Below, one piece after another: positions 7,959-17,089 of a stretch of DNA of 50,654 nt; within the stretch, counting starts at the first letter, position 1; every line of letters begins with the position of its first letter. The DNA is from a virus, in IMG/VR virus record IMGVR_UViG_3300044655_000524, positions 1-50,654 of that record. The stretch is one strand, 5' to 3'. The position numbers and the translations under genes are program-made. The notes beneath the pieces were generated by a model. It was not told where the DNA came from, ran no database searches, and saw only the letters and a program-made list of their open reading frames with translations.

Positions 7959-8780
7959 ATGGCAGTCATTCCAGCAATATCGAACATACTAAATCCAAAT
8001 GGTCCGGGATATAACTCGTCTGACATACGTAGATATTTTTCTGGATTGGGTCTTGGTGGCGGGGCGACTAATCTAAACAGAAATGCTGTAAGATTTATGT
8101 CAGACTCAACATCACCAACAGCACCCGAAGACGATTGGCGTGTTCGTATCAGCTTGTCGGACTCGAGCACATTATTTTATAAAAATACTATGGCACATGT
8201 TATGCAGCCGCTAGTTGAAACTAACGGTGTTATTTTTCCGTACACTCCAAGTATTAGTGTAACACACTCAGCAACATATAATAGCCAAACACTAACGCAC
8301 AGCAACTATGCTATGCAGTTTTATCAAAGCAGTGAAGTTAATGACATACAAATTACTGGCGACTTTACAGTCCAAGACGCAACAGAAGGTCAGTATTTAC
8401 TTGGTGCTATATATTTCTTTAGAGCATGTACTAAGATGTTTTTTGGAGTAGACGGCCAATCAGGACAAGCATCAGGAAACCCGCCGCCGATGGTATACTT
8501 AGATGGTTACGGTGAACATTATTTCCCTCATGTACCTTGCGTGTTAACAGCATTTTCACATAACTTACCTAGTGATACTGACTATGTTGATGTATCTGTA
8601 TCATCTACAGTAGATGGAAATGATTATGAAACTACCAGCACAAAAACAAGATTACCAACATCTAGTAGTATAAGTATTACGCTACGTCCAGTCTACAGCC
8701 GCAAAACACTACATGATAAATTTAATCTCGATGATTTTGCTGCAGGTAAGCTGCTTAAAGGGAATGGGAGTTTCTTATAA
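7959..8780 (+). CDS. Baseplate tail-tube junction protein (gp48/gp54-like, tentative)
   Basis: A 273-residue virion protein, first gene of the structural cassette, directly behind the late promoter with an AAAAAGGA ribosome site. Residues 90-200 (TPSISVTHSATYNSQ, then SNYAMQFYQSSEV and IQITGDFTVQD) have the beta-rich composition of tube-initiator/junction proteins of T4-like phages, where a tube-protein fold starts polymerisation of the tail tube on the baseplate. Position next to gp53 and the hub genes supports a baseplate-centre role. T4 has two such proteins (gp48, 364 residues; gp54, 320). Which of them this matches cannot be decided by eye. The C terminus, KLLKGNGSFL, runs into the next gene with a one-base TAATG overlap. 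Confidence 0.55.
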   Translation: MAVIPAISNILNPNGPGYNSSDIRRYFSGLGLGGGATNLNRNAVRFMSDSTSPTAPEDDWRVRISLSDSSTLFYKNTMAHVMQPLVETNGVIFPYTPSISVTHSATYNSQTLTHSNYAMQFYQSSEVNDIQITGDFTVQDATEGQYLLGAIYFFRACTKMFFGVDGQSGQASGNPPPMVYLDGYGEHYFPHVPCVLTAFSHNLPSDTDYVDVSVSSTVDGNDYETTSTKTRLPTSSSISITLRPVYSRKTLHDKFNLDDFAAGKLLKGNGSFL

Positions 8781-9088
8781 TGGCATCAAAAATTTCATAT
8801 AGTAAAAGTAGTCCGTATTATACTACGAAAACATTTGGTTCATTCTTAGATGTAATGGTAGATCGAGTTATTCCTAAGAATGATAGCGACACACATTACG
8901 AAATTGATGCTGTATACGAGCATCGCCCAGATCTATTAGCACATGACATATACGGTAGTGCTAGCCTATGGTGGGTATTTGCAGCTCGCAATCCTGATGA
9001 GCTACAAGATCCTATCTTTGATTTTGTGCCAGGCAATATAATTTATGTGCCTAAAAAAGCAACTATTGTATCAACATTAGGATTATAA
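8780..9088 (+). CDS. 53: Baseplate wedge protein gp53
   Basis: A 102-residue protein. The central DIYGSASLWWVFAARNP and the C-terminal DPIFDFVPGNIIYVPKK form the LysM-like ending typical of T4 gp53, which locks neighbouring wedges around the hub. It is shorter than T4 gp53 (196) but similar to the short versions seen in aquatic T4-like phages. It overlaps the preceding stop by one base (TAATG) with GGGAG upstream. The neighbours before gp25 and gp6 are those expected for baseplate assembly. Confidence 0.85.
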   Translation: MASKISYSKSSPYYTTKTFGSFLDVMVDRVIPKNDSDTHYEIDAVYEHRPDLLAHDIYGSASLWWVFAARNPDELQDPIFDFVPGNIIYVPKKATIVSTLGL

Positions 9089-9091
9089 TCG

Positions 9092-11062
9092 ATGGCAATA
9101 AATGCTGAAGAGGTCACTGCTCCTTATAATCGCCCTAACCCCTTACACGAGTATCCGAGTTATACGTATAGTCTTAGTTTACACTTATTAAGTGTTGACG
9201 ACTATAATGGTATAGTAGACGGCAACGAGTACACACCCACAAATGTTCTAATATCCAGTGCTGGCCGTTGGAACGAACAATCTGGCGCTAGTGCCTTTAA
9301 TCGTAATACATATTTTGGAGAAGACTTTTATTTTCAAAGTTTAGATATTAAATCTTTTATAGGATTGGGTGAAGCAAATCGAAGTACTAATACTGTTGAT
9401 ATTAAATTTAATCTAATAGAACCGTACGGTCTTACTTTGTTAAACCGATTGCTGGCCGCGTCAGATGATATAGGACAACCTTGGAATTACTTAGCTAACC
9501 CATACCTGTTACAGATTGACTTTTTTGGTTCCGACGATGATGGAAATTTAATAGCACCAATCCCTAACATTACTAAACGTATACCTATTAGAATATTACA
9601 GATTAATACAAAATTATCTAGTAGAGGGTCAGAATATCACGTAACAGCAATTCCATTTAATCATCAGGCGTTTGATGAAACATTAGTTAGTACTCCTGTG
9701 GCAATGGAGATTACTGCTGGTACTGTAGCAGGATTTTTCAAAGCATCAAGTGAAACTGTACAAATAACACAACCTCCGTCGGTCACCAGAGGTGACGGCA
9801 CTATTATACCAAGTATATTAATATCAAACTATAAAGAAGAGCTTTATAAAGCAAAGTCGTACGCAGATGCTTTAAATGCCTATATGATACAACTAGAAAG
9901 AACTAACAAAGTTAAATATGCCAATCGATACGACTTTGCCTTTGATCAAACCATTGGAGAAAGTGTTATTTTTGCTGCAGCAGACGATAACAGCCCAAAA
10001 ACTGTACCGATGGCAGATGTAGCGTCGGCTCCTATTCTGCGCCAAGGCGGCAAAACAAGTGTATTAAATTTTAATCAACGTATATTGCCTATCAGCTATG
10101 CTACTCCTATAGATAATGTTATAGCAATGATTATAAGAAATAGTGAGTATGTGCGTAGCCAATTAGCTATACCCGACGGTGAAGTTAACCAAGCAACATA
10201 TCAAGCCAAACTAGAAGCGAATAAAGATAAACCTCTTAATTGGTTTAAAATTATCCCACAGATTAAGTTATTGAACTACGATGAATCTACAAATACCTTT
10301 GCTAAATTAATTACCTATAGCATACTACCGTACGAAGTGAGTAATGTTCGCATGATAGAAGCACCTCAGGGCAAAGCAGATAGAAAGTATGCGGTAAAAT
10401 ATTATAATTATATCTACACTGGTGAAAATGATGATATCATCGAATTAGATTTAGAATTTAATGCTGCATATTACACTGCTAAAACAGCTTATAAAACAAC
10501 CGAAATGTCGTTATCGGGTGTAGACAGTTACTACGATACTGGATCGAGTTGTGAAGTAGTTGACCCTAATAATACTAGACAACGGACATTGACTCCAAAA
10601 ACATTTCATTACAGATTGCCAGACCAACGCCAGGTAGCTACGGGCGGAGCGAAATCCGCAGCAGATATTACTGCCGCTGATCTAGCTGCTAGCCTAGCTT
10701 CACAAAGTGTCGCTGACATGATTCGTGTTAGGATGAAAATCATAGGTGATCCTGAGTACATTAAACAAGATGATATTTTTTATAGCGTAGTTTCGGATAA
10801 CGCGGGCTGGGTCGCTAGAGAATCTAGAGTAGTTACTGAAAACGGGTCGCTTATAACTGATACTAAAGAAGTACTAGTTGACTTGACCTTTAGAACTCCG
10901 GCAGACATGGATGACGAAACGGGCGAGATTAAGTATGATGACAGATTTAACTCTGACGGATATACTGGATTATATCATGTAATAGCTGTTGATAGTACAT
11001 TTGAAGCCGGCAAATTTATACAAACGTTGGATATGGTTAGATATCCAGATCAAGGTGATTAA
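9092..11062 (+). CDS. Large baseplate structural protein, probable hub (gp27-position)
   Basis: A 656-residue beta-rich protein three bases after gp53 and two bases before gp5. In contractile tails the gene immediately before the spike (gp5/gpV/VgrG) usually encodes the hub (gp27/gpD), and an early segment (FYFQSLDIKSFIGLG, then IKFNLIEPYGLTLLNRLL) is compatible with the first tube domain of a hub. Homology to gp27 itself is not visible by eye and the protein is much longer than T4 gp27 (391). A middle Ala/Asp-rich linker (KSAADITAADLAASLASQS, about residues 523-541) and a C-terminal domain ending YHVIAVDSTFEAGKFIQ are visible. Assignment as hub rests on gene order; confident only that it is a virion baseplate protein. 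Confidence 0.6.
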   Translation: MAINAEEVTAPYNRPNPLHEYPSYTYSLSLHLLSVDDYNGIVDGNEYTPTNVLISSAGRWNEQSGASAFNRNTYFGEDFYFQSLDIKSFIGLGEANRSTNTVDIKFNLIEPYGLTLLNRLLAASDDIGQPWNYLANPYLLQIDFFGSDDDGNLIAPIPNITKRIPIRILQINTKLSSRGSEYHVTAIPFNHQAFDETLVSTPVAMEITAGTVAGFFKASSETVQITQPPSVTRGDGTIIPSILISNYKEELYKAKSYADALNAYMIQLERTNKVKYANRYDFAFDQTIGESVIFAAADDNSPKTVPMADVASAPILRQGGKTSVLNFNQRILPISYATPIDNVIAMIIRNSEYVRSQLAIPDGEVNQATYQAKLEANKDKPLNWFKIIPQIKLLNYDESTNTFAKLITYSILPYEVSNVRMIEAPQGKADRKYAVKYYNYIYTGENDDIIELDLEFNAAYYTAKTAYKTTEMSLSGVDSYYDTGSSCEVVDPNNTRQRTLTPKTFHYRLPDQRQVATGGAKSAADITAADLAASLASQSVADMIRVRMKIIGDPEYIKQDDIFYSVVSDNAGWVARESRVVTENGSLITDTKEVLVDLTFRTPADMDDETGEIKYDDRFNSDGYTGLYHVIAVDSTFEAGKFIQTLDMVRYPDQGD

Positions 11063-11064
11063 TT

Positions 11065-13224
11065 ATGGCAATCGATCGTAGAATAGGGACAAAAGTAGGC
11101 AAATCATATCGCAGAGAAGATGCGAGTGGTGTGCGTGTAGATCCATTTCCCTATATTGGTATAGTTAAAAATAATTTAGACCCCACCTACTGTGGCCGTC
11201 TACAGGTATGGATTCCAGAATTGGGCGGCGATCCTGATGAACCACAAAACTGGCGAACAGTAAGTTATGCTAGTCCATTTATGGGCCAGACTAACATTAA
11301 AAAATCAGCTACTACTAAAAATCAATATACCGAAGTTCCGCATACATACGGTATGTGGATGGTACCGCCCGACATTGGCGTAGAAGTTATTGTGTTGTTC
11401 ATCGGTGGCGACCCTATTAAAGGCTACTGGGTAGCCTGTGTTAACAGTAGCATCAGTCGCTATATGTTGCCGGCTATGGGCAGCACAACTGATACTGATA
11501 CTGAACTTGCTAATGATGAAGTTAAAAAATCGTTAACTACAGGCACACAATATCCAGTGACTGAATTTAACACCAATGATCTAACCAAAGTAACTAATTC
11601 TGGTTTTGTTACAAATCCCAAACCTATACACGAACCCCAATTTAATATATTAGTCACACAAGGGTTAGATAGAGACAGTGCCCGCGGCACAATTTCTAGT
11701 AGTAGCCAACGCGAAACTCCTAGTATGGTATTCGGTATTAGCACACCAGGTCGTCCAAAATTTGGCGAAGATCCTGCGGAAGAACCTAAAAAATCAATAA
11801 TTGCTCAAAAAGTAGCAGACGGCACCTTAACCGAAGATGACTACGCAATTACTACACGAGTCGGCGGCCACACATTCGTTATGGACGACGGTGATGCCAA
11901 CACCGGCAAAGATCAATTAATACGGATGCGTACAGCAAGTGGGCATCAGATTATGATGCACGATACTAAGAATACGTTTTATGTTAGTAACGCTGACGGT
12001 TTAGTCTGGATAGAATTGGGCTTTGGTGCTGATAAAGGTGGCCTGCTGAATATCTATGCCAAAAACGGAGTCAATATTCGCACAGAAGGCGCATTTAATC
12101 TACACAGCGACACTGACATTAATATAAATGCTAAAAATAATATTAACTTTAGCGCAGGTAGTAACTATCAAGTAGAAAGCGCCACTACTAATTTCATTAC
12201 AAAAAACGCATTTGCTGTACAGTCAGGCACTGACTCTACAATCAAATCGGGCGGCGCATTTAACGTAGACGCAGCAGGTACTATTTCTCTAAAAAGTAGT
12301 AGTAAGATGTCTTTGCGCGGTAGCACAATAACACAGAACACAGATCCTGGTGCCAGTTTAAAAGATATTAAAAAACTTACAGTAAATCAGCTATCGGAAA
12401 CTGAATTAAACACCGGCAATCGCTTATGGGAAATTAAACCAAAAAAATTATCAACAATTGTTACAATAGCACCCACCCATGAGCCGTATGATCGCTCAGC
12501 AATACCAACAGCTTCGGCAACTAAACCCGGAGTACAACCTAGTGCCTATACAGGAACACAAGATAAAACTAAAAACAATCAAGGCACGGCAGTAACTAAT
12601 CCAGGATCTACTAAAGATCTAAGCAAGCAACCAGTAGCCAAAGCTGCTATTGGAAATCTAACTGCTGATCAAACAACGGCCTATTATGCTCAGATGGGCA
12701 AGAGTGAAAGCGGTGGATTTGACCCTAAGAAATTTCCAGATCAATATCACGTGGTTAATGACTACGGTTACGTAGGCAAATACCAAATGGGTTATGAAGC
12801 ATTGATTGATGGCAAGTTAGTTAAGAGCTCGTGTAAGTCTAATGCCCAATTAAATAATCCAAATAACTGGATAGGCGGCGAGGGCAAACCTGCTAGCCTA
12901 CAAGAATTCCTTGACAATGAAGCAGCTCAAGAACAGCAGATGGCAAACTACACTAGTAGCAATTATAGTGCTATGTTAAAAACTGGCACAATTACTAAAG
13001 ACATGCCACCGGATCAAGTTGGCGGAGTGTTAGCTGTGGGTCATTTATTGGGTGCCGGTGGACCTCCTAGCAAAAAATATCCGGAAGGTTCTGGTGCTTG
13101 GTTATGGCGTCGAGGTGGTGGCGGCGCAGATGCTAATCAAACTACTGGTGATACGTACTTCCAAAATGGTAAGTATGCGGTGAGTGTGTTGGGCCCAAAA
13201 GTAGCCTCAGCAAACACACAGTAA
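11065..13224 (+). CDS. 5: Baseplate central spike gp5 with C-terminal lysozyme/transglycosylase-like domain
   Basis: A 719-residue protein. The N terminus is the gp5/VgrG OB-fold: PYIGIVKNNLDPTYCGRLQV at about 29-48 and PPDIGVEVIVLFIGGDP at about 102-118. A beta-helix needle region follows (VGGHTFVMDDGD, then repeating NLHSDTDININAKNNINFS at about 340-420). A Thr/Pro/Lys linker leads to a C-terminal catalytic-looking domain from about 535. E548 lies in GKSESGG, GKYQMG at 571-576 resembles the G-x-Q of lytic transglycosylases, and GGVLAVGHLLGAGG follows near 655. In T4 the lysozyme domain lies between the OB-fold and the needle; here it follows the needle. It would locally degrade peptidoglycan during DNA injection. 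AAGGTGA supports the ATG. Confidence 0.87.
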   Translation: MAIDRRIGTKVGKSYRREDASGVRVDPFPYIGIVKNNLDPTYCGRLQVWIPELGGDPDEPQNWRTVSYASPFMGQTNIKKSATTKNQYTEVPHTYGMWMVPPDIGVEVIVLFIGGDPIKGYWVACVNSSISRYMLPAMGSTTDTDTELANDEVKKSLTTGTQYPVTEFNTNDLTKVTNSGFVTNPKPIHEPQFNILVTQGLDRDSARGTISSSSQRETPSMVFGISTPGRPKFGEDPAEEPKKSIIAQKVADGTLTEDDYAITTRVGGHTFVMDDGDANTGKDQLIRMRTASGHQIMMHDTKNTFYVSNADGLVWIELGFGADKGGLLNIYAKNGVNIRTEGAFNLHSDTDININAKNNINFSAGSNYQVESATTNFITKNAFAVQSGTDSTIKSGGAFNVDAAGTISLKSSSKMSLRGSTITQNTDPGASLKDIKKLTVNQLSETELNTGNRLWEIKPKKLSTIVTIAPTHEPYDRSAIPTASATKPGVQPSAYTGTQDKTKNNQGTAVTNPGSTKDLSKQPVAKAAIGNLTADQTTAYYAQMGKSESGGFDPKKFPDQYHVVNDYGYVGKYQMGYEALIDGKLVKSSCKSNAQLNNPNNWIGGEGKPASLQEFLDNEAAQEQQMANYTSSNYSAMLKTGTITKDMPPDQVGGVLAVGHLLGAGGPPSKKYPEGSGAWLWRRGGGGADANQTTGDTYFQNGKYAVSVLGPKVASANTQ

Positions 13225-13230
13225 ACGCAG

Positions 13231-13238
13231 GATAAATA
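13231..13238 (+). promoter_or_regulatory. Possible late promoter motif before gp25
   Basis: GATAAATA fits the relaxed NATAAATA late motif but ends only five bases before the gp25 ATG. Transcription from it would start at or past the start codon, giving a leaderless or unusable message, so it may be fortuitous. Confidence 0.25.
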
Positions 13239-13243
13239 TTCAT

Positions 13244-13624
13244 ATGGCAAACATATATCGCGGATTTAGTACTGTAGGTAGAACTAACAAGTTCCGCATT
13301 ACAGACATGGAGTTGATTAAACAAGATCTACTAAACCACTTCAACATCCGCAAAGGTGAGAAGTTGATGAATCCGGAGTTTGGCACTATTATCTGGAATA
13401 CTCTATTCGATCCGTTAACTGAAGAGCTCAAAAGCGTTATTATCAATGATGTTAACAGCGTGATTAAGTATGACCCGCGTGTGGCTATAGAAAATGTAAT
13501 CATTACCCAGTACGAACAAGGCCTTCAACTTGAGATTGAACTAAAATCAGTACAGACGAATCAACTAGTCACTATGCTATTACAGTTCGATAAGACACTT
13601 CAAACAACCTCAGTCCTACAATAA
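13244..13624 (+). CDS. 25: Baseplate wedge protein gp25 (GPW/gp25 family)
   Basis: A 126-residue protein covering the full GPW/gp25 domain. The family landmarks are present: the basic RGFSTVGRTNKFR opening, then RKGEKLMNPEFGTIIW at about 43-58, LFDPLTEE, and YDPRV with IITQYEQG. Length agrees with T4 gp25 (132). gp25 joins the wedge to the sheath-initiating ring. The next gene, gp6, is its structural partner. The spacing to gp5 is 19 bases with CGCAGGATAAA upstream; AGGA serves as the ribosome site. Confidence 0.95.
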   Translation: MANIYRGFSTVGRTNKFRITDMELIKQDLLNHFNIRKGEKLMNPEFGTIIWNTLFDPLTEELKSVIINDVNSVIKYDPRVAIENVIITQYEQGLQLEIELKSVQTNQLVTMLLQFDKTLQTTSVLQ

Positions 13625-13644
13625 ACTACGTACTTTTTTCCTAA

Positions 13645-13652
13645 AATAAATA
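13645..13652 (+). promoter_or_regulatory. Probable late promoter (AATAAATA) before gp6
   Basis: AATAAATA followed by C lies 20 bases before the gp6 ATG in the 48-base gap after gp25. It matches the NATAAATA late-promoter form described for aquatic T4-like phages. Confidence 0.5.
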
Positions 13653-13672
13653 CATTATAATGGGAAATTAGT

Positions 13673-16600
13673 ATGGCTATCACCACAAGACAAACCAGTT
13701 TATTAGTTGCTGAAGATTGGACTAAGATATATCAAACCTTCCGTAATGCGGACTTTCAAAGCTACGACTACGAAACACTTCGTAAGTCAATGATTGATTA
13801 TTTGCGTACATATTATCCAGAAGACTTTAACGACTTTACTGAAAGCTCAGAATTTATTGCTCTAATTGATCTTATTGCGTTCTTGGGCCAAAGCCTAAGT
13901 TTTCGTACAGATTTAAATGCTCGCGAAAATTTCATTGATACAGCGCAACGTCGTGATAGTATCTTTAAACTGGCTAAACTTATTAGCTATACACCAAAGC
14001 GTAATTTGCCTGCTACTGGTTTCCTTAAAATTGAAAGCGTAAGTACGACAGAAACTATCTATGACAGTAACGGAGTTGATCTGGCTGGTATATTAATTAG
14101 TTGGGCCGACGCCGGAAACGACAACTGGCTAGAACAATTTACTGCGGTAGTTAATGCTAGCCTTAGTAACAATCAAGTAGTTGGCAAACCTAGTAATAGC
14201 CAGTTAATCAATGGTATTCAAAACGATGAATATCAAATTAATTTAATTCCTAATGTGGTAGCCACTTATACATTCCAAAGCGCCATCGAAGGATCAGCAA
14301 TGACCTTCGAAACAGTAAGCCCTACTAGCGCAGGTGAATCGTATGTATATGAAACTGCTCCTAAACCAAGCAATCCGTTTAATGTTCTATACAAAAACGA
14401 TAACCTAGGCAACAACAGTTCTAATACCGGATTCTTTGTGTATTTCAAACAAGGCGAAATGCAGAGTGCCGACTTTAACCTACAAGAAAGTATCCCGAAT
14501 CGTGTGTACAGTGTTAACACTAATAACATTAACAATACTGATGTTTGGTTGTATAGCTTAGACTCAAACGGCAATCCGGATGTATTATGGACTAAAGTAC
14601 CAGCAGTGGGTGTTACTAACGTAATTTACAATAAATCAGCTGACAAAAATGTCTATCAAATTAGCACTCGTGCCAACGATCAAATTGATCTAATATTTGG
14701 TGACGGATCATTCGCTAATATTCCGCAGGGTAATTTTAGAATCTACTATCGTGTAAGTAATGGCCTTAGCTATAAAATTACACCTAATGAGATGAATAAA
14801 GTAGTAGTGCCTATTAACTATGTAAGTCGTGGTGGTCGTATTGAAACTATAACACTTACTGCTAGATTGCGCTACACAGTCGCCAATGCCAGCGCACGCG
14901 AAACTATTGATGAGATACGTCAAAAAGCACCTCAGCAATACTATACACAGGATCGTATGGTAACAGGTGAAGACTATAATATCTTACCTTACACATTGTT
15001 TAGTAATGTACTAAAAGCCAAAGCTGTTAATCGTACTAGCTCTGGTGTAAGTCGTTACTTGGATGTTATTGATACCACAGGTAAGTATTCATCGACTAAT
15101 ATTTTCTGCCAAGATGGTATCTTATACCGCGACCCATATGAAAATTCGTTTAGTTTTGATTATTCAACTAAGAATGACATCTATCGCGTTATCTACAATC
15201 AAGTTAAACCTATTGCTAGTGCTAAAGAAACACTTCAATATTTTTATTCATTCTATCCAAAGATTTCTGTATTTGATGTTTATTGGAATAGAGCTAGTTC
15301 TGTAGCCAATGGTAGTACCGGCTACTTCACTAATAGTCTTGGCTCGATATTACAAATCGGCGATTATGTTAGCAACAACAACAGTTACATTCATCCGGGT
15401 AGTATTATTAAATTCTCGGCAGGCACGGGCAATTATTTTGATGCGCAGAACACTATTCAAACAGGTATAGTGAGCAATCCTGGTGATAAGCAGTATATCT
15501 ATGCCGCTGTGGTAAAAGTTGTAGGAGATGGCACCAATAGTGGGCTAGGCATATTTGATAATGGCTCAGGCGCTATTACTATTAACCAAATTGTTCCTAG
15601 TACTGCTATTATTGCTGAAATATACGCAGTATTTAACAATGATTTTAAAACAAGTCTTGTTGAAAGCATGGTCGGTTATATCCAAGCCTACGAAGAATTT
15701 GGCCTACGCTACGATGTAGATGCTAGTGAATGGAAATTAATTCTACCCGGTGATATTAACACCGGTGAATTTAGTCTTAATCAAACTGGCGATACTAGCG
15801 GACAAGGCGCAGACCGCAGTTGGTTAATTTATTTCCAAACTGTGGGTCAAACGTATACTGTGGTATACCGCGGATTGAACTATGTATTCGAAAGTGTAAA
15901 AGAAACTAATTTTTACTTTGATAATGATGTTAAGATCTTTGACCCAAAAACAGGATTAACCATTAACGACCAAATTAAAGTATTGAAAATTAATCATTTG
16001 CCGGACGATGTAAGCACAGGATTGGCACTCGATTATACCTGGTATGTTTATAAAAATATCGTCGACGTTGACGGCTACGAAAATCCTAATAAAATGTTAA
16101 TCACATTCCCGGATGCAGATAATGATGGCGCTCCGGACAATCCAGAATTGTTTGAATTGTTAGTGGCCCCTGGCGTCAATACAACTAAAAAATATGTATA
16201 CTTTGAACAAACTGCCGATTACGAGAATTATATCACAGAAACTCCAGTAAGTAATGCGTTAGTAGTGTCTGAATATACAAATCTTACTGAAATTAACACA
16301 AATAAAACAACATACGTTGATGGGCAATTGTTCTATGTGCCAGACACTAATACATTTTATCAATTGACAGTAACAGGCGCTAGCTATGTAGTTACTGAAG
16401 TAACTAATTATGTTGCTAAAACCGGACGTCAGGACATTTACTTTCAATATAGACATAATAGCCCAAACTATCGTCGTATTGACCCGAGTCCAAACAATAT
16501 TATTGACCTGTATATGTTAACTAAACAGTATGCTACGGACTATGTTGCGTGGGTTCAAGACAGCAGTAATAAAGTTGCTGAACCTGAAAAACCAACCGGT

Positions 16601-17050
16601 GAGGATTTAATTATTGAATTTGGCGGCTTAGAAAAATATAAAGCAATCAGTGATACATTAATTTATAATCCTGCTAAATTTAAACCAATCTTTGGATCTA
16701 AAGCGGAATTGTCTTTGCAGGCTATGTTTAAAGTAGTTAAGAATCCTAGTGTAATTGTCAGTGACAATGATATTAAGACCAGCGTAATCGCAGCAATTAA
16801 TGCTTATTTTGACATAGCTAATTGGGACTTCGGTGAAACTTTTTACTTTAGTGAATTGAGCGCATATTTACATCAAACTTTAACACCAAACATTGCTAGT
16901 ATAGTAATAGTGCCTGCTAATTCAGCAACACCGTTTGGCAGTTTAATGCAGATCAATGCTGAATACAATGAAATTATTATAAGTGCCGCAACAGTGGATA
17001 ACGTACAGGTTATCAGCGCCATTACTGCCGCACAATTGAACCAGATTTAA
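13673..17050 (+). CDS. 6: Baseplate wedge protein gp6, enlarged
   Basis: A 1125-residue protein with an N-terminal domain typical of gp6/gpJ: DFQSYDYETLRKSMIDYL, then EFIALIDLIAFLGQSLSF and NARENFIDTAQRRDSIF (residues 28-105). In T4, gp6 dimers form the ring that fixes the baseplate diameter and change shape on contraction. T4 gp6 is 660 residues; the extra roughly 450 residues here lie mainly in the second half, in beta-rich sequence with repeated YxF, YxxY and D-N-G-turn elements. The C-terminal domain (KTSVIAAINAYFDIANWDFG, about 1037-1056; then LSAYLHQT) is the other conserved gp6 segment. The ATG is preceded by ATGGGAAATTAGT; GGGA is an acceptable ribosome site. Confidence 0.93.
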   Translation: MAITTRQTSLLVAEDWTKIYQTFRNADFQSYDYETLRKSMIDYLRTYYPEDFNDFTESSEFIALIDLIAFLGQSLSFRTDLNARENFIDTAQRRDSIFKLAKLISYTPKRNLPATGFLKIESVSTTETIYDSNGVDLAGILISWADAGNDNWLEQFTAVVNASLSNNQVVGKPSNSQLINGIQNDEYQINLIPNVVATYTFQSAIEGSAMTFETVSPTSAGESYVYETAPKPSNPFNVLYKNDNLGNNSSNTGFFVYFKQGEMQSADFNLQESIPNRVYSVNTNNINNTDVWLYSLDSNGNPDVLWTKVPAVGVTNVIYNKSADKNVYQISTRANDQIDLIFGDGSFANIPQGNFRIYYRVSNGLSYKITPNEMNKVVVPINYVSRGGRIETITLTARLRYTVANASARETIDEIRQKAPQQYYTQDRMVTGEDYNILPYTLFSNVLKAKAVNRTSSGVSRYLDVIDTTGKYSSTNIFCQDGILYRDPYENSFSFDYSTKNDIYRVIYNQVKPIASAKETLQYFYSFYPKISVFDVYWNRASSVANGSTGYFTNSLGSILQIGDYVSNNNSYIHPGSIIKFSAGTGNYFDAQNTIQTGIVSNPGDKQYIYAAVVKVVGDGTNSGLGIFDNGSGAITINQIVPSTAIIAEIYAVFNNDFKTSLVESMVGYIQAYEEFGLRYDVDASEWKLILPGDINTGEFSLNQTGDTSGQGADRSWLIYFQTVGQTYTVVYRGLNYVFESVKETNFYFDNDVKIFDPKTGLTINDQIKVLKINHLPDDVSTGLALDYTWYVYKNIVDVDGYENPNKMLITFPDADNDGAPDNPELFELLVAPGVNTTKKYVYFEQTADYENYITETPVSNALVVSEYTNLTEINTNKTTYVDGQLFYVPDTNTFYQLTVTGASYVVTEVTNYVAKTGRQDIYFQYRHNSPNYRRIDPSPNNIIDLYMLTKQYATDYVAWVQDSSNKVAEPEKPTGEDLIIEFGGLEKYKAISDTLIYNPAKFKPIFGSKAELSLQAMFKVVKNPSVIVSDNDIKTSVIAAINAYFDIANWDFGETFYFSELSAYLHQTLTPNIASIVIVPANSATPFGSLMQINAEYNEIIISAATVDNVQVISAITAAQLNQI

Positions 17051-17054
17051 AACG

Positions 17055-17062
17055 CTTAAATA
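17055..17062 (+). promoter_or_regulatory. Possible late promoter (CTTAAATA) before the giant wedge gene
   Basis: CTTAAATA departs from TATAAATA at two positions but keeps the TAAATA core and lies 27 bases before the ATG, in the only gap between gp6 and the giant gene. An AGGA ribosome site follows. Confidence 0.35.
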
Positions 17063-17089
17063 CTATATACTGCTTAGGATCAAGTTATA

